Source: Agromyces intestinalis (lineage in GTDB: Bacteria; Actinomycetota; Actinomycetes; Actinomycetales; Microbacteriaceae). From it: 64,000 nt of DNA. The stretch is from assembly GCF_008365295.1 (NCBI RefSeq), contig NZ_CP043505.1:186001-250000 (forward strand), given 5' to 3'. The position numbers were made by a program, and so were the translations under genes. The notes below the pieces were generated by a model. It did not search any database. It worked only from the letters and a program-made list of their open reading frames with translations, and was not told the origin of the DNA. Each line of letters opens with the position of its first letter. Positions within the stretch are counted from its first letter, which is position 1. Shown piece after piece: positions 37,766 through 47,973 of the stretch.

Positions 37766-38806
37766 TCAACGCGTCGACGCCGACCGCACCCGACCCCGGC
37801 TCGCGATGACCGCGATGAGCCGTTCGAGGGCGAACACCGGGTCGCGTTCGGCGCCCTTCACCGCGGCATCGGCGGCGGCCAACGCCTCGATCGCGCGGCC
37901 GAGCCCCTCATCGTCCCATCCGGCGAGATCGCGCCGCGCGCGGTCGACCTGCCACGGCGCCATACCGAGACTCGACGCCAGCTGACCCGAGCCGCCGCGC
38001 GGCGCCCCCGCGACCTTGGCCATCTGGCGCACCTTCGCCGCGAACGCGCCCACGATCGGCACCGGGTCGGCACCGCTCTCGAGGGCGTGCCGCAGAGCGA
38101 CGAGCGCTGCCCCGTGCCGGCCGGCGATTGCGGCGTCGGCGACCGCGAACGCGGTGGTCTCGACGCGTCCGCCGTAGTACCGCGCGACGGTGCGCTCGTC
38201 GATGTCGCCGGGAGCGTCGGCGAGCAGCTGACGGCACGCCGCCGCGAGCTCGGCGAGATCGTCGCTGAAGGCGCCGACCAGGTCGCGCAACGCACCCGGC
38301 GTGATGCGCCGGCCCGCCGCGCGGAACTCGTCGTGCACGAAGTCTTGCTTCTCGGCGTCTTTCTTGAGCTCGGCGCACACGATCTCGACCCCGCCGCCGG
38401 TACCCGCGCGGATCGCGTCGAGCAGCTTCTTGCCCCGCACACCGCCGCGGTGCCGCAGCACGAGCGTCGTATCGGACGCGGTCTGCTCGAGGTAGCCGAG
38501 CGCGTCGAGGAGGAAGTCGTCGCTCGCGTGCTCGACGCCCGAGACCCGGATGAGCCGGGACTCGCCGAACAGCGACGGGCTCGCGAGGGTCAGCAGTTCG
38601 CCGCGCGGGTAACCGGCCGCGTCGAGGTCGCTCACCTCGAGGGCGGGGTCTTCGGTGCGCAGGAACTCGCGCAGCATCGAGATCGCGCGGTCGGCCAGCA
38701 CGTCTTCGGGGCCCGACACCAGCACCACGGGTGCCGGACGAACGGCGTTCCACCCGAGCTGCGGGATCGCCGTCTTGGTCTTCGTCGCGCTGGGGCGAGC
38801 CGCCAC
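37766..38806 (-). CDS. holA: DNA polymerase III delta subunit
   Basis: 346 residues. Clamp-loader delta: PVVLVSGPEDVLADRAISMLREFL, RLIRVSGVEHASDDFLLDALGYLEQ, then the C-terminal collar region ending LAAADAAVKGAERDPVFALERLIAVIA. Opens the beta clamp for loading. GTG at 38806 has GGGAGG five nt upstream. The comEC frame has no stop until 38632, so 175 bp encode both proteins. Confidence 0.94.
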   Translation of the reverse strand: MAARPSATKTKTAIPQLGWNAVRPAPVVLVSGPEDVLADRAISMLREFLRTEDPALEVSDLDAAGYPRGELLTLASPSLFGESRLIRVSGVEHASDDFLLDALGYLEQTASDTTLVLRHRGGVRGKKLLDAIRAGTGGGVEIVCAELKKDAEKQDFVHDEFRAAGRRITPGALRDLVGAFSDDLAELAAACRQLLADAPGDIDERTVARYYGGRVETTAFAVADAAIAGRHGAALVALRHALESGADPVPIVGAFAAKVRQMAKVAGAPRGGSGQLASSLGMAPWQVDRARRDLAGWDDEGLGRAIEALAAADAAVKGAERDPVFALERLIAVIASRGRVRSASTR

Positions 38807-41283
38807 CGTGCCTCCCGTGCCTCGCGTTCTGCCGCTCCCAGTGTACGGTCGGCCTCCGACGTCGCTTCGCCCCGCTCGGTCCACAGTCGGATGTCTCGGC
38901 GCTCGTCGATCGTGAGCACCGACGTGCCGTCGCGGTCGGTGCGGACGACGGCGATGCCGGCATCCGCGAGCAGGTCGACGGTCTTGGCCGTCGGATGCCC
39001 GTAGCCGTTGTCGGCGCCGACGCCGATCAACCCGACGCGTGCGCCCAGCGAGCGGTAGAGCTCGGGGTACTGGTCGGCCGACCCGTGGTGCGCGACCTTC
39101 ACGACGTCGACCGGCGGCAGGTCTGCGGTCCGCGACATCCGCCGCTGCGCGTCCTCGCCGAGGTCGCCGAGGAAGAGCGCACGGAACCCGGGCGCATCGA
39201 GCTGGATCACCACGCTCGCATCGTTGCCCGGCGGCTCGTCGGGCTCGGGCCACCGCACGGTCCAGCGGTCGTCGCCGAGCCGGCCCGACCGGCCCGCGAC
39301 GACCTCGACCGACTCGGCACCGCCGGCGACGAGCGGCCCGAGCACGCGCGACGATCGCCCACCGTCGAGCGGGCCGTGCAGCACCGTGCCGACTCGGCCG
39401 TCGACGGCCTCGAACCCGCCGACGTGGTCGGTATCCCAGTGGGTCAGTACGAGCAGGTCGATGTGCCCGATGCCGAGCCGGCCGAGGCACGTCGACAGGG
39501 CGGCGGGGTCGGGGCCCGTGTCGATGAGTGCCACCGCCCCCGCCGAGCGCACCAGCATCGCGTCGCCCTGGCCGACGTCGCACGCGGCGAACTGCCAGTC
39601 GCCCGGCATCGACCATGATCGCAGCGTCGGCGCGCCCGCGGTCACGCCGACCGGGATCGCGACGAGTACCGCGAGTGCACCCGCGCCGAACGCGGTGGCC
39701 CAGCCTCGTCGACGGCGCACCAGCACCAGCCACAGCGTGAGCCCCGTGATCGCGGCCAGCAGCAGCGCCCCGATCGCATCGGGAAGCCAGGGCAGTCGGG
39801 CGCCCGGCAACGCGGCGACGCCGCGCGCCACCGCGGCGATCCAGGACGCGGGCAGCCACGCGACCTGCAGCAGGGCGGTGCCGACGCCGGGCAGGACGGG
39901 CAGCACGAGGCATCCGATCATGCCGATCACCGTGCCGATCGGCGCGGCCGGATCCGCGAGCAGGTTCGCGACCACTCCGTGCACCGCGATGCCCGGGTCG
40001 AGCAGGATCAGGATCGGCTGGCATGCGAGCTGGGCGGCCATCGGCACGGCGAGCACGTCGGCGATGCGTCGGGGCATGACCCGCGCCAGCGCGCCGCCGA
40101 GCGGGCGCGAGAGCAGCAGCAGGCCGGCGGTCGCACTCGCCGACAGCGCGAATCCGTAGTCGCGCGCCATCCAGGGGTCTGCGGCGAGCAGGATCACGAC
40201 TGCGCCCGACAGCGCCGCGACGCCCCCGCCCGGGCGCCCCGACGCGCGGGCGAGGAGCACGACGACAGCCATCGCGGTGGCGCGCACCACGCTCGACTCG
40301 GGTGTCACGAGCGCGACGAACGCGCCCAGCGCGAGCAGGGCGACCACGATGCGCCATCGAGTCGCGAGTCCCGCGGCGGCCGCGATGGCGAACGCCGCGG
40401 CGGTCACGATCGCGCAGTTCGCGCCCGATACGGCGGTGAGGTGGCTGAGTGAAGACGCCTTCATCGCGGCGTCGAGATCATCGCTCACGGCGGCGGTGTC
40501 ACCGATCGCCAGCCCCGGCACGAGGGCGCCGCCGTCGCCGGGCAGATCGGCAGCGGCGTCGCGGAACGCCGCCCGAAGCGACGCCGCCCAGGCGAGCCAC
40601 GGCGGTGGCGATGCGACGTCGAGGTCGTCCCCCACCGCGCGCAACCGGAACGCGGTGCCCTCCTCGGCGGGCTGCGCCTCGACCCGCGCACGGAATCCGA
40701 TCCGGGCGCCGAACGCGAGCCGTTCGTCGTCGGCGAGCACCGCGCTCACCGTCACCGCGGCGACCGCCCTGCCGTCGACCGCGATCGCGCGACCGTCGAT
40801 GACGACGTCGACGACCCGCCCCTCGCCGGAGTCGTCGTCGACCGCCCACGGTGGGGCGGACTTCGACGCGCGCGGCGCCCGCACGAGTTCGACGACGACA
40901 TCGACCGTGCGGTGGGCCACGGCCGCCTCGGCGAGGGGCGAATCGAGCCGAACCCCGATGCCCAGGGCCGCGGCGTGGAACGCCAGCGCCGCGGCGGCGG
41001 TCGCGACCGCGACGGCGGGCACGGCGCCGACGAAGCCGCGGCGACCGCCCCGATCCGTTCGACCGGCGGCGGTCTCCGCCGGCGCCCGCCGCGGCGCGCG
41101 CCCGAGTCCGGCCGCACCGATGGCCACCGCGCCGGCCACGAGCACGCCGGTGACGACCCATGCCGCCACGGTGACCGCGACCACGACCGCGCGCCCGGCC
41201 GACGAGGCGACCAGCGGCGCCGTCCAGGCGGCCGCCCACGCGACGAGCGCGGGCCACGCCAATCGCAGGTCAGGAGTGCGCAC
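38632..41283 (-). CDS. comEC: ComEC/Rec2 DNA-uptake channel
   Basis: 883 residues by the first stop codon. Order: N-terminal membrane/DUF4131 part; competence membrane domain (LSHLTAVSGANCAIVTAAA ... about residues 250-560); C-terminal metallo-beta-lactamase-like domain with LTHWDTDHVGG and VVKVAHHGSADQYP, DNGYGHPT. Carries single-stranded DNA through the membrane in natural transformation. The recognisable protein ends at about RLWTER; the remaining 80 or so residues are Arg-rich and lie partly over holA, so the true functional C-terminus is uncertain. GTG at 41283. Confidence 0.9.
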   Translation of the reverse strand: MRTPDLRLAWPALVAWAAAWTAPLVASSAGRAVVVAVTVAAWVVTGVLVAGAVAIGAAGLGRAPRRAPAETAAGRTDRGGRRGFVGAVPAVAVATAAAALAFHAAALGIGVRLDSPLAEAAVAHRTVDVVVELVRAPRASKSAPPWAVDDDSGEGRVVDVVIDGRAIAVDGRAVAAVTVSAVLADDERLAFGARIGFRARVEAQPAEEGTAFRLRAVGDDLDVASPPPWLAWAASLRAAFRDAAADLPGDGGALVPGLAIGDTAAVSDDLDAAMKASSLSHLTAVSGANCAIVTAAAFAIAAAAGLATRWRIVVALLALGAFVALVTPESSVVRATAMAVVVLLARASGRPGGGVAALSGAVVILLAADPWMARDYGFALSASATAGLLLLSRPLGGALARVMPRRIADVLAVPMAAQLACQPILILLDPGIAVHGVVANLLADPAAPIGTVIGMIGCLVLPVLPGVGTALLQVAWLPASWIAAVARGVAALPGARLPWLPDAIGALLLAAITGLTLWLVLVRRRRGWATAFGAGALAVLVAIPVGVTAGAPTLRSWSMPGDWQFAACDVGQGDAMLVRSAGAVALIDTGPDPAALSTCLGRLGIGHIDLLVLTHWDTDHVGGFEAVDGRVGTVLHGPLDGGRSSRVLGPLVAGGAESVEVVAGRSGRLGDDRWTVRWPEPDEPPGNDASVVIQLDAPGFRALFLGDLGEDAQRRMSRTADLPPVDVVKVAHHGSADQYPELYRSLGARVGLIGVGADNGYGHPTAKTVDLLADAGIAVVRTDRDGTSVLTIDERRDIRLWTERGEATSEADRTLGAAEREAREARWRLAPARRRPRRRSRSSGGTPFVRHPWCWCRAPKTCWPTARSRCCASSCAPKTPPSR

Positions 41284-41289
41284 GGCACC

Positions 41290-42036
41290 TCACAGCGTCA
41301 CGAGGTCGACGAGGCCGGCGAAGGTGGCGTCCCCGATGCCGGTGACCTCACGCAACTGGTCGACGCTCGTGAACGGGCCGTTCGCCTCACGGAAGTCGAT
41401 GATGCGTTGGGCCAACGCCGGCCCGATCCGCGGAAGAGTGTCGAGGTCGGTCATCGTCGCCGAGTTCAACGAGACCAGCCCGCCCGCGGCCGCGCCGCCG
41501 CCGGCACCGAACGTCCCGCCGCCCGACGACGCTGCCGCCGGCGGCGGCACCTCGCCCTGCGCGGGCACCCGCAGCTGTTCGCCGTCGGCGACCGGGCGAG
41601 CGAGGTTCACGCCGGCCGGGTCGGCGGCCTCGGTCAACCCGCCCGCGGCGGCGATCGCGTCGACGACCCGCGAGCCCGGTGCGAGTTCGACCAGGCCGGG
41701 GGTAGCGACCGCGCCCAGCACGTGCACGAGCAGGGGCGGCGCGTCGACGGCGCCGACCGCGGCGGAGGTCGCGACATCCGCGTCGCCGCCGAACCCGGCA
41801 CCCTCGGCGGCGCCGGACCCGGCTGCGATGACCCCGCGTTCTCCGCCGCCCGATGTGGCGGCCGACAGCACCGCCGCGACCGCCACCGCGGCGACGAACA
41901 GCACGACCGACGCACCGATCGCGACCCGCGCGCGGGGACCGGCGCGACGGGCGCTCGCGTCCAGCCGGTCGAGGGGGTCCAGCCGGTCGAGGGGGTCCAG
42001 CCGGTCGAGGGGGTCGTCGGGGTCGTCCGCACGCAT
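41290..42036 (-). CDS. comEA: ComEA-type DNA receptor
   Basis: 248 residues. Cytoplasmic N-terminus with three DPLDRL repeats, one membrane anchor (VAIGASVVLFVAAVAVAAVL), SLBB domain (LLVHVLGAVATPGLVELAPGSRVVDAIAAAGGL) and C-terminal helix-hairpin-helix pair (LVSLNSATMTDLDTLPRIGPALAQRIIDFREANGPFTSVDQL) that binds double-stranded DNA outside the membrane. ATG at 42036. Six nt before comEC: the usual comEA-comEC unit. Confidence 0.93.
   Translation of the reverse strand: MRADDPDDPLDRLDPLDRLDPLDRLDASARRAGPRARVAIGASVVLFVAAVAVAAVLSAATSGGGERGVIAAGSGAAEGAGFGGDADVATSAAVGAVDAPPLLVHVLGAVATPGLVELAPGSRVVDAIAAAGGLTEAADPAGVNLARPVADGEQLRVPAQGEVPPPAAASSGGGTFGAGGGAAAGGLVSLNSATMTDLDTLPRIGPALAQRIIDFREANGPFTSVDQLREVTGIGDATFAGLVDLVTL
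41961..42014. repeat. three perfect 18-bp tandem repeats in comEA
   Basis: CCAGCCGGTCGAGGGGGT three times without a mismatch; on the coding strand each copy adds one DPLDRL hexapeptide to the ComEA cytoplasmic tail. Perfect identity suggests recent expansion and likely length variation between strains. Confidence 0.9.
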
Positions 42037-42073
42037 GCGGGCAGGCTAGAAGCCCGCTCGCCTCAGCTCGGCG

Positions 42074-42131
42074 CACCCGATCACGGGTGGGCGAACCACG
42101 TATCGAGCGCCCTCCTGTCGAGGAGTGCTCG
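42074..42131 (-). terminator. hairpins between leuS and comEA
   Basis: CACCCG-ATCA-CGGGTG (42074-42089) and a two-part stem CGAGC/GCTCG plus CTCCT/AGGAG (42104-42131) lie between the leuS stop (42143) and the comEA start. Either may end the leuS transcript. Confidence 0.4.
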
Positions 42132-42142
42132 GGCGAGCGACG

Positions 42143-44728
42143 CTACCGCCGCGTGGCGATGTTGACCAGCTTCGGCGCACGCACGATGACGTTCGCGATC
42201 TCGCGCTCACCGACCGCGCGGGCAACCGCCGCCGACCCGCGGGCGAGCGACTCGAGTTCGTCGGTCGAGATCTTCGGCGACACCTCGAGCCGATCGCGCA
42301 CCTTGCCGTCGACCTGCACGATCGCGGTGACCTGCTCGGCGACCAGCAACGCCGAGTCGGCCTTGCGCCACGGCACGAGGGCCACCGGGGTGTCGTAGCC
42401 GAGCCGCTGCCACATGTCGGCCGCGGTGTACGGTGCGAACAGGTCGAGCACCATCGCGGTGACCTCGGCCGCCTCGCGCACCGCCGCGTCGCCCGCGCCG
42501 GGCCCCTGGTCGATCGTCTTGCGGGTCGCGTTCACGAGCTCCATGAGCCGCGCCACGACCACATTGAACTTGAACGACTCGATCAGCCCCGGGGCATCCG
42601 CCAGCAGTCGGTGCGTGACGCGCCGAAGCGCACGATCGCCCGTCTTCCACTCCACCTGCGGGCTCGAAGTGACCTCCCCCGCGATGCGCCACGCGCGCGC
42701 GAGGAACTTCGCCGAACCCACCGGCGAGACATCCGCCCAGTCGATGTCGTCTTCAGGCGGGCCCGCGAACGCGAGCGTGACGCGCAGCGCGTCGGTGCCG
42801 TGCTGGTTCAGTTCGGCGGCGAATTCGACGAGGTTGCCCTTCGACTTCGACATCTTCGACCCGTCCATGAGCACCATGCCCTGGTTGAGCAGCGAGGTGA
42901 ACGGCTCGGTGAAGCTGAGATACCCGAGGTCGAACAGCACCTTCGTCACGAACCGCGAGTACAGCAGGTGCAGAATCGCATGCTCGACCCCGCCGACGTA
43001 CTGGTCGACGGGCGCCCACTTCTCGGCCTCGACCGGGTCGAACGCCCGGGTTTCGTCGTTCGCGTTCAGGTACCGCAGGTAGTACCACGAGCTGTCGACG
43101 AAGGTGTCCATCGTGTCCGAGTCGCGCTTGGCCGCGCCGCCGCACGTCGGGCAGGAGACGTTGACCCAGTCCTCGGCTGCGCCGAGCGGGCTCGATCCCT
43201 TGGGGGCGAGATCGAGGCCCTTGGCCTCGGGGAGGCGCACCGGCAGGTCGGCCTCGGGCACCGGCACCTCGCCGCAGTCGGGGCAGTGGATGATCGGAAT
43301 CGGCGTGCCCCAGAACCGCTGCCGCGAGATCAGCCAGTCGCGCAGGCGGTAGTTCTTGGCGGCACGGCCCGTGCCGCGCTCGGCGAGAACCTCGATCGCC
43401 CGGTGGATCGCGCGCGACTTCGAGAGCCCGTCGAGCGGACCCGAGTTGATCAGCCGGCCCTCGCCCGTGAGCGCGGTGCCCGTCGACGCCGGATCGAGCG
43501 GCGGCAGGTCGTCGGGCAGCACCGGGTTGCCCTCGTCGTCGGTCGGGATGACCGGGATGACGCCGGTGACCGGCTGGTTCACGTCGACAACGACGCGCAC
43601 CGGCAGGCCGAACGCTCGGGCGAAGTCGAGGTCGCGCTGGTCGTGCGCGGGCACCGCCATGATCGCGCCGTGACCGTAGTCGGCGAGCACGTAATCGCTC
43701 GCCCAGATCGGCAGCCGCTCGCCGTTCAGCGGGTTGATCGCGTAGCGCTCGAGGAACACGCCCGTCTTCGGCTTGTCGGTCGCGAGGCGCTCGATATCGG
43801 TCTCGGCACCCACCTCGGCCAGGTAGTCGGCGAAGCGGCGCTGCACCTCGTCGGACGCTCCGCCGGCCAGCTCGGCCGCCAGCGGCGAGTCGACCGCGAC
43901 GACCATGAAGGTCGCGCCGTACAGCGTGTCGGGGCGGGTCGTGAACACGGTCACCCGCTCATCGCGCCCCTCGATCTCGAAGTCGACGTCGGCACCCGAC
44001 GAGCGGCCGATCCAGTTGCGCTGCATCGACAGCACCTTCTGCGGCCAGGCGCCCTCGAGCTGGTTCAGGTCGTCGACGAGCCGGTCGGCGTAGTCGGTCA
44101 CCCGGAAGTACCACTGCGTCAGGTCCTTCTTCACGACGACCGCGCCGCAGCGCTCGCAGTGCCCGTCGATGACCTGCTCGTTGGCGAGCACGGTCTGATC
44201 GACCGGGCACCAGTTGACCTTGCCGTCCTTGCGGTACGCGATGCCCTGCTCGTAGAGCTTCAGGAACAGCCACTGGTTCCACCGGTAGTACTCGGGGTCC
44301 GAGGTGTGCAGCTCGCGCGACCAGTCGAACGAGGGCGCGTACCGGCGGAACGACGCCTTCTGCTGCGCGATGTTGGTGTAGGTCCACTCGCGGGGGTCGG
44401 CGCCGCGCTTGATCGCGGCGTTCTCGGCGGGCAGGCCGAACGAGTCCCAGCCGATCGGGTGCAGCACGTCGAAGCCCTGGTGTCGCCAGTACCGCGCCGA
44501 GACGTCACCGAACCCGAACGCCTCGGCGTGCCCCATGTGCAGGTCGCCGGAGGGGTACGGGAACATGTCGAGCACGTACTTGCGCGGGCGGGTGTCGCCC
44601 GGGCGCCCGGAACGGAACAGCTCCTGCTCCTCCCACACCGGGAGCCACTTCGCCTCGAGGGCGGCGAAATCGTAGGTGCCGGCATCGGCGGTCTGGGCGG
44701 GGTCGTGCTCGGTGGCCACGTGACTCAC
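42143..44728 (-). CDS. leuS: leucyl-tRNA synthetase
   Basis: 861 residues. Class I signature [11 protein letters not shown], zinc-like region, editing domain ([23 protein letters not shown] ... [17 protein letters not shown]), [11 protein letters not shown] catalytic loop and C-terminal anticodon-binding domain ending [14 protein letters not shown] at 44728 chosen to include [13 protein letters not shown] at 44719 is equally possible. Charges tRNA(Leu), whose supply also sets the leuA leader switch. Lies 67 nt after pabB. Confidence 0.97.
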   Translation of the reverse strand: MSHVATEHDPAQTADAGTYDFAALEAKWLPVWEEQELFRSGRPGDTRPRKYVLDMFPYPSGDLHMGHAEAFGFGDVSARYWRHQGFDVLHPIGWDSFGLPAENAAIKRGADPREWTYTNIAQQKASFRRYAPSFDWSRELHTSDPEYYRWNQWLFLKLYEQGIAYRKDGKVNWCPVDQTVLANEQVIDGHCERCGAVVVKKDLTQWYFRVTDYADRLVDDLNQLEGAWPQKVLSMQRNWIGRSSGADVDFEIEGRDERVTVFTTRPDTLYGATFMVVAVDSPLAAELAGGASDEVQRRFADYLAEVGAETDIERLATDKPKTGVFLERYAINPLNGERLPIWASDYVLADYGHGAIMAVPAHDQRDLDFARAFGLPVRVVVDVNQPVTGVIPVIPTDDEGNPVLPDDLPPLDPASTGTALTGEGRLINSGPLDGLSKSRAIHRAIEVLAERGTGRAAKNYRLRDWLISRQRFWGTPIPIIHCPDCGEVPVPEADLPVRLPEAKGLDLAPKGSSPLGAAEDWVNVSCPTCGGAAKRDSDTMDTFVDSSWYYLRYLNANDETRAFDPVEAEKWAPVDQYVGGVEHAILHLLYSRFVTKVLFDLGYLSFTEPFTSLLNQGMVLMDGSKMSKSKGNLVEFAAELNQHGTDALRVTLAFAGPPEDDIDWADVSPVGSAKFLARAWRIAGEVTSSPQVEWKTGDRALRRVTHRLLADAPGLIESFKFNVVVARLMELVNATRKTIDQGPGAGDAAVREAAEVTAMVLDLFAPYTAADMWQRLGYDTPVALVPWRKADSALLVAEQVTAIVQVDGKVRDRLEVSPKISTDELESLARGSAAVARAVGEREIANVIVRAPKLVNIATRR

Positions 44729-44744
44729 AATCGGTTCGAAGCTC

Positions 44745-44782
44745 GGATTCGCGGAATCCGCGCGCGCGAAGAGGGCGCGCGC
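44745..44782 (-). terminator. paired hairpins between pabB and leuS
   Basis: GGATTC-GCG-GAATCC (44745-44759) abuts an 8-bp stem GCGCGCGC / GCGCGCGC (44760-44767 with 44775-44782, 7-nt loop). They begin 14 nt past the pabB stop and end just before leuS, so they could terminate pabB or form the leuS 5' leader. Confidence 0.45.
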
Positions 44783-44795
44783 ACACCCGACCAGC

Positions 44796-46202
44796 CTATT
44801 CGATCGCCGCTGATCGTCGCCCGAGCAGGGCTTGGAGCAGTGCGCGGGCCTTGATGCGCGTCTCCTCGACCTCATCGTCGGCGACCGACAGCGCGGTGAT
44901 GCCGCCGCCCGTGCCGATGCTCGCGCCGTCGGGGGTCGCGACGATCGAGCGGATCACCATCGCGAGATCTGCGGATCCGTCGACCGACAGGCTCCCGAAC
45001 GCGCCCGAGTAGATCCCGCGCGGCCCCTCCTCGAGCGAGTGCAGGATCGTCATCGCGCTGTGCTTAGGCGCCCCGGTCATCGAGCCGGCCGGGAATGCGG
45101 CGACGACCGCATCGAGCGCCGTCGCCCCGGGTCGCAGCCGCGCCGTCACGGTCGACACCAGCTGATGCACCTGGGGGTACTCCTCGACGACGTGCAGCTC
45201 GGGCACCGACACGGTGCCGAGCTCGGCGATACGGCCGAGGTCGTTGCGCATGAGGTCGACGATCATCAGGTTCTCGGCCCGCTCCTTGTCGCTTGCGAGC
45301 AGTTCGGCGCGCAGCGCCAGATCGGATGCCTCGTCGTACCCGCGCGGGCGGGTGCCCTTCATCGGCCGGGTCGTGACGAGCCCGGATCGGTCGACGAGCA
45401 GGAACTGCTCGGGCGAGGCCGACAGCAGCGCGACGTCGTCGAAGCGCACGAATCCGCCGTGGTGCGCGGGGCTCAGGCGGCGCAACCGCAGGTACACCGA
45501 GAGCGCATCGGCCGGAGCATCCAAGTCGATGCGGTTGGTGAGGCAGAGCTGGTAGGCGTCGCCCCGCGTGATCGCGGTGCGGCACGCCTCGATGCGCGCA
45601 GCGTACGCGTCGGGCGCGTGGCGCCAGCGGATCGCGGATGGGCTCACGGGCGCGTTCGGCTCGACCTGCGCGGAAGCCTCGGATGTCTCACCCGGTTCGG
45701 ATGCCTCGGATGCCTCCGGCGCGGGCGCCGCCCCGTCGAGACGTTCGGCGACGTCGTCGGCCCACGCGTCGGCGTCGGCTCCGTCGAGCCACTCGAGCTC
45801 GACCTCGCGACGCGCGTGGTCGAACACGATCGCCCGGTCGGCGAAGAGGAACGCCGCATCGGGAACCGCGGTCGCCGCAACCGGCACACCGAGCCTGGCC
45901 GCACCCCACTCGTACCCGAACCAGCCGAGCCAGCCGAGCACGCTCGACCCCTCGTCGTCGCGCTGTGCGGCACGCTCGTCGAGGCGCGAGCGCAGCGTGT
46001 CGATGAGGTCGTCCCCGTCGGTCGCGTCCGCGACGACGAACGCCGACTCGTCGTGCCCGACTGCGATCGCACTCCGACCCGACGTGGCATCCGGTCCGGC
46101 GTCGAGCCACACCGCTCGGCTCGCGCGCGCCCCGAGGAGCCGGAACGCGATCTCGGGGTCGACCCACGCGTCGAGACGACGGATGCGGACCTGCTGCGGC
46201 AT
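44796..46202 (-). CDS. pabB: aminodeoxychorismate synthase component I
   Basis: 468 residues. Chorismate-binding fold with [49 protein letters not shown] and [22 protein letters not shown]. The Lys in PMKGT is the PabB-specific residue; TrpE has Ala there, so PABA/folate synthesis is preferred over anthranilate. An Ala/Ser/Glu-rich insertion ([17 protein letters not shown]) splits the N- and C-terminal parts. ATG at 46202, four nt after cydC; GTG 46229 is possible. No pabA or pabC in view. Confidence 0.9.
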   Translation of the reverse strand: MPQQVRIRRLDAWVDPEIAFRLLGARASRAVWLDAGPDATSGRSAIAVGHDESAFVVADATDGDDLIDTLRSRLDERAAQRDDEGSSVLGWLGWFGYEWGAARLGVPVAATAVPDAAFLFADRAIVFDHARREVELEWLDGADADAWADDVAERLDGAAPAPEASEASEPGETSEASAQVEPNAPVSPSAIRWRHAPDAYAARIEACRTAITRGDAYQLCLTNRIDLDAPADALSVYLRLRRLSPAHHGGFVRFDDVALLSASPEQFLLVDRSGLVTTRPMKGTRPRGYDEASDLALRAELLASDKERAENLMIVDLMRNDLGRIAELGTVSVPELHVVEEYPQVHQLVSTVTARLRPGATALDAVVAAFPAGSMTGAPKHSAMTILHSLEEGPRGIYSGAFGSLSVDGSADLAMVIRSIVATPDGASIGTGGGITALSVADDEVEETRIKARALLQALLGRRSAAIE

Positions 46203-46206
46203 CCCT

Positions 46207-47973
46207 TCAGCGTACGGGGCGAGCGGCACGCGAGCCCGGCGCGGCCGGCGCAGTGCGACCGGCGTCGATCTCGACCACCCGATCGATGATCGACGGATCG
46301 ACGTCGACGTGACTGATGAGCAGCACCGATCGGCCGTCGCGCGCCGCCGCCCGCATCAGCTCGTCGAGCACCGCCGCGGCCTGCGCGGCGTCGACGTTCG
46401 CGGTCGGCTCGTCGAGCACGAGCACGGGGAACTCCGCGAGCAGTGCCCGAGCGAGCGCGATGCGCTGCGCCTGACCGCCCGATACGAGGGCACCGCGTTC
46501 GCCCACGGGTGCGTCGAGCCCGCCGCGCTCGCGCGCCCAGTCGGCGAGACCGACCTGTCCGAGCACGGCGAGGAGTTCGTCGTCGGAGGCCGTGTCACGT
46601 GCGAACAGGAGGTTCTGTCTCAGGTCCTCGTCGAAGATCCACGGGCGCTGCTCGACGAGACCGATACGTCTGCGCACCCGGGCCGGATCGAGCTCGGCCG
46701 CCTCGACGCCGTCGATGCGATACGAGCCCGTGCCCGCGAGGAACCGCACGAGCACGTGCGCCAGCGTGGTCTTGCCCGCTCCCGACGCGCCGCGCAGCAG
46801 CACGCGCTCCCCCGGCGCGAGATCGAGGTCGACGTGCGAAAGCGCGGCGCCCGCCGCGATGCCGTTCACCGCGGGCCACGCGGCGCCGACGCCACGCAGC
46901 CGAATGGTCGGCGGCCGCACCCCGCCTGTGCCGGGCGCCGCCGGGTCCATCTCGTCGGGCGTCGCGCCGGCCGGCGCCTCCGACGCCGCGATCATCGCCG
47001 ACAGTTCGGGCGGCACCACCGCCGGCACCGCCTCGGCCACGCGCCGCGCGCTCGCCCCGGCCTGACGTGCAGCGGCCACGGCGACCGGCACGGCTGCGGC
47101 CACCTCCGCGATCGCGAGCGGCACGAGCGCGAGCACGGCGAACGCCGGACCGGTGATGCGGCCGTCCGCGAGCACCGGGGCGCCGGCCGCCGCGCTGGCC
47201 GCGGCCGCGATGCCGGCGATGGCGGCCATCACGGCGGCCGCTCCCCCGGCCGCCAGCGACCTGCGTCGCGCGGTGCGGGCGAGCCGCTCGCCGAACTCGT
47301 CGATCCGGCGCGCACTCGAGTCGGCCGCGTCGAACGCGACGAGCACGTCGATCGCCTGGAGGTGGTCGACGATCGCCGCCTGCAGTCGCCCGCGCAGCGG
47401 TGCGAGCTCGCGCTCGGCCCGGCGCGCCGCCACGCGCTGCAGGGCCAGGGCCGCGGCGACGCCGACCACGAGGCATCCGGCCAGTGCCGCACCCGACGCC
47501 GGCGCGATGAGCCACACGCCTGCGATCGCGAGCACGAGCACCACGCCGGCGCTCACGAGCGGCTGCACGACGCGCAGCGCGACCATCTGCAGGTCGTCGA
47601 CGTCGCCGACGAACCGGGCGAGCAGGTCGCCGCGGCGGGTCGCCGCGAGTCCGTCGGGCGCGAACGGCAGCAACCGCTCGTAGACGCCCGACCGAATCGC
47701 CGCGAGCTGGCGGAAGGATGCGTCGTGCCCGGCGATGCGCTCGAGATAGCGAAAACTCGCGCGCCCCAGCGCGAACGCCCGCACCCCGACGACTGCGACC
47801 GAAAGGTAGAGGATCGGCGGCTGCTCGGCAGCGCGCACGATGAGCCAGGCCGAGCAGGCGAGCAGGGCGACGCTCGACGCCGCCGACAGGACGCCGAGCA
47901 GGATCGCGGGCAGCAGTCGACGCACCGGCGGTACGGCCTGCCGCAGCACGGCGCGGGTGGTCGGCTCAGACAT
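46207..47973 (-). CDS. cydC: CydC subunit of the cysteine/glutathione ABC exporter
   Basis: 588 residues, six membrane helices then an ATPase: Walker A GASGAGKTT, signature LVSGGQAQRIALARAL, Walker B VLVLDEPTANVD. Only the CydCD heterodimer pairs with bd oxidase genes. Overlaps cydD by eight bases (ATG within ...GCATGTCTGAG). Exports thiols needed to assemble cytochrome bd. Confidence 0.93.
   Translation of the reverse strand: MSEPTTRAVLRQAVPPVRRLLPAILLGVLSAASSVALLACSAWLIVRAAEQPPILYLSVAVVGVRAFALGRASFRYLERIAGHDASFRQLAAIRSGVYERLLPFAPDGLAATRRGDLLARFVGDVDDLQMVALRVVQPLVSAGVVLVLAIAGVWLIAPASGAALAGCLVVGVAAALALQRVAARRAERELAPLRGRLQAAIVDHLQAIDVLVAFDAADSSARRIDEFGERLARTARRRSLAAGGAAAVMAAIAGIAAAASAAAGAPVLADGRITGPAFAVLALVPLAIAEVAAAVPVAVAAARQAGASARRVAEAVPAVVPPELSAMIAASEAPAGATPDEMDPAAPGTGGVRPPTIRLRGVGAAWPAVNGIAAGAALSHVDLDLAPGERVLLRGASGAGKTTLAHVLVRFLAGTGSYRIDGVEAAELDPARVRRRIGLVEQRPWIFDEDLRQNLLFARDTASDDELLAVLGQVGLADWARERGGLDAPVGERGALVSGGQAQRIALARALLAEFPVLVLDEPTANVDAAQAAAVLDELMRAAARDGRSVLLISHVDVDPSIIDRVVEIDAGRTAPAAPGSRAARPVR

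Noticed and set aside
37766-40357. holA frame reading about 860 codons back into comEC
   Set aside because: The upstream part is low-complexity shadow of comEC; holA similarity begins at the GTG at 38806 with a good ribosome-binding site.
44728-44800. tRNA-like TTCGAA segment or T-box upstream of leuS
   Set aside because: No cloverleaf and no T-box antiterminator sequence (AGGGTGGnACCGCG-like) could be found; only simple hairpins.
44796-46202. Anthranilate synthase (trpE)
   Set aside because: The PMKGT Lys is the PabB-type residue; TrpE has Ala, and no trp genes are adjacent.
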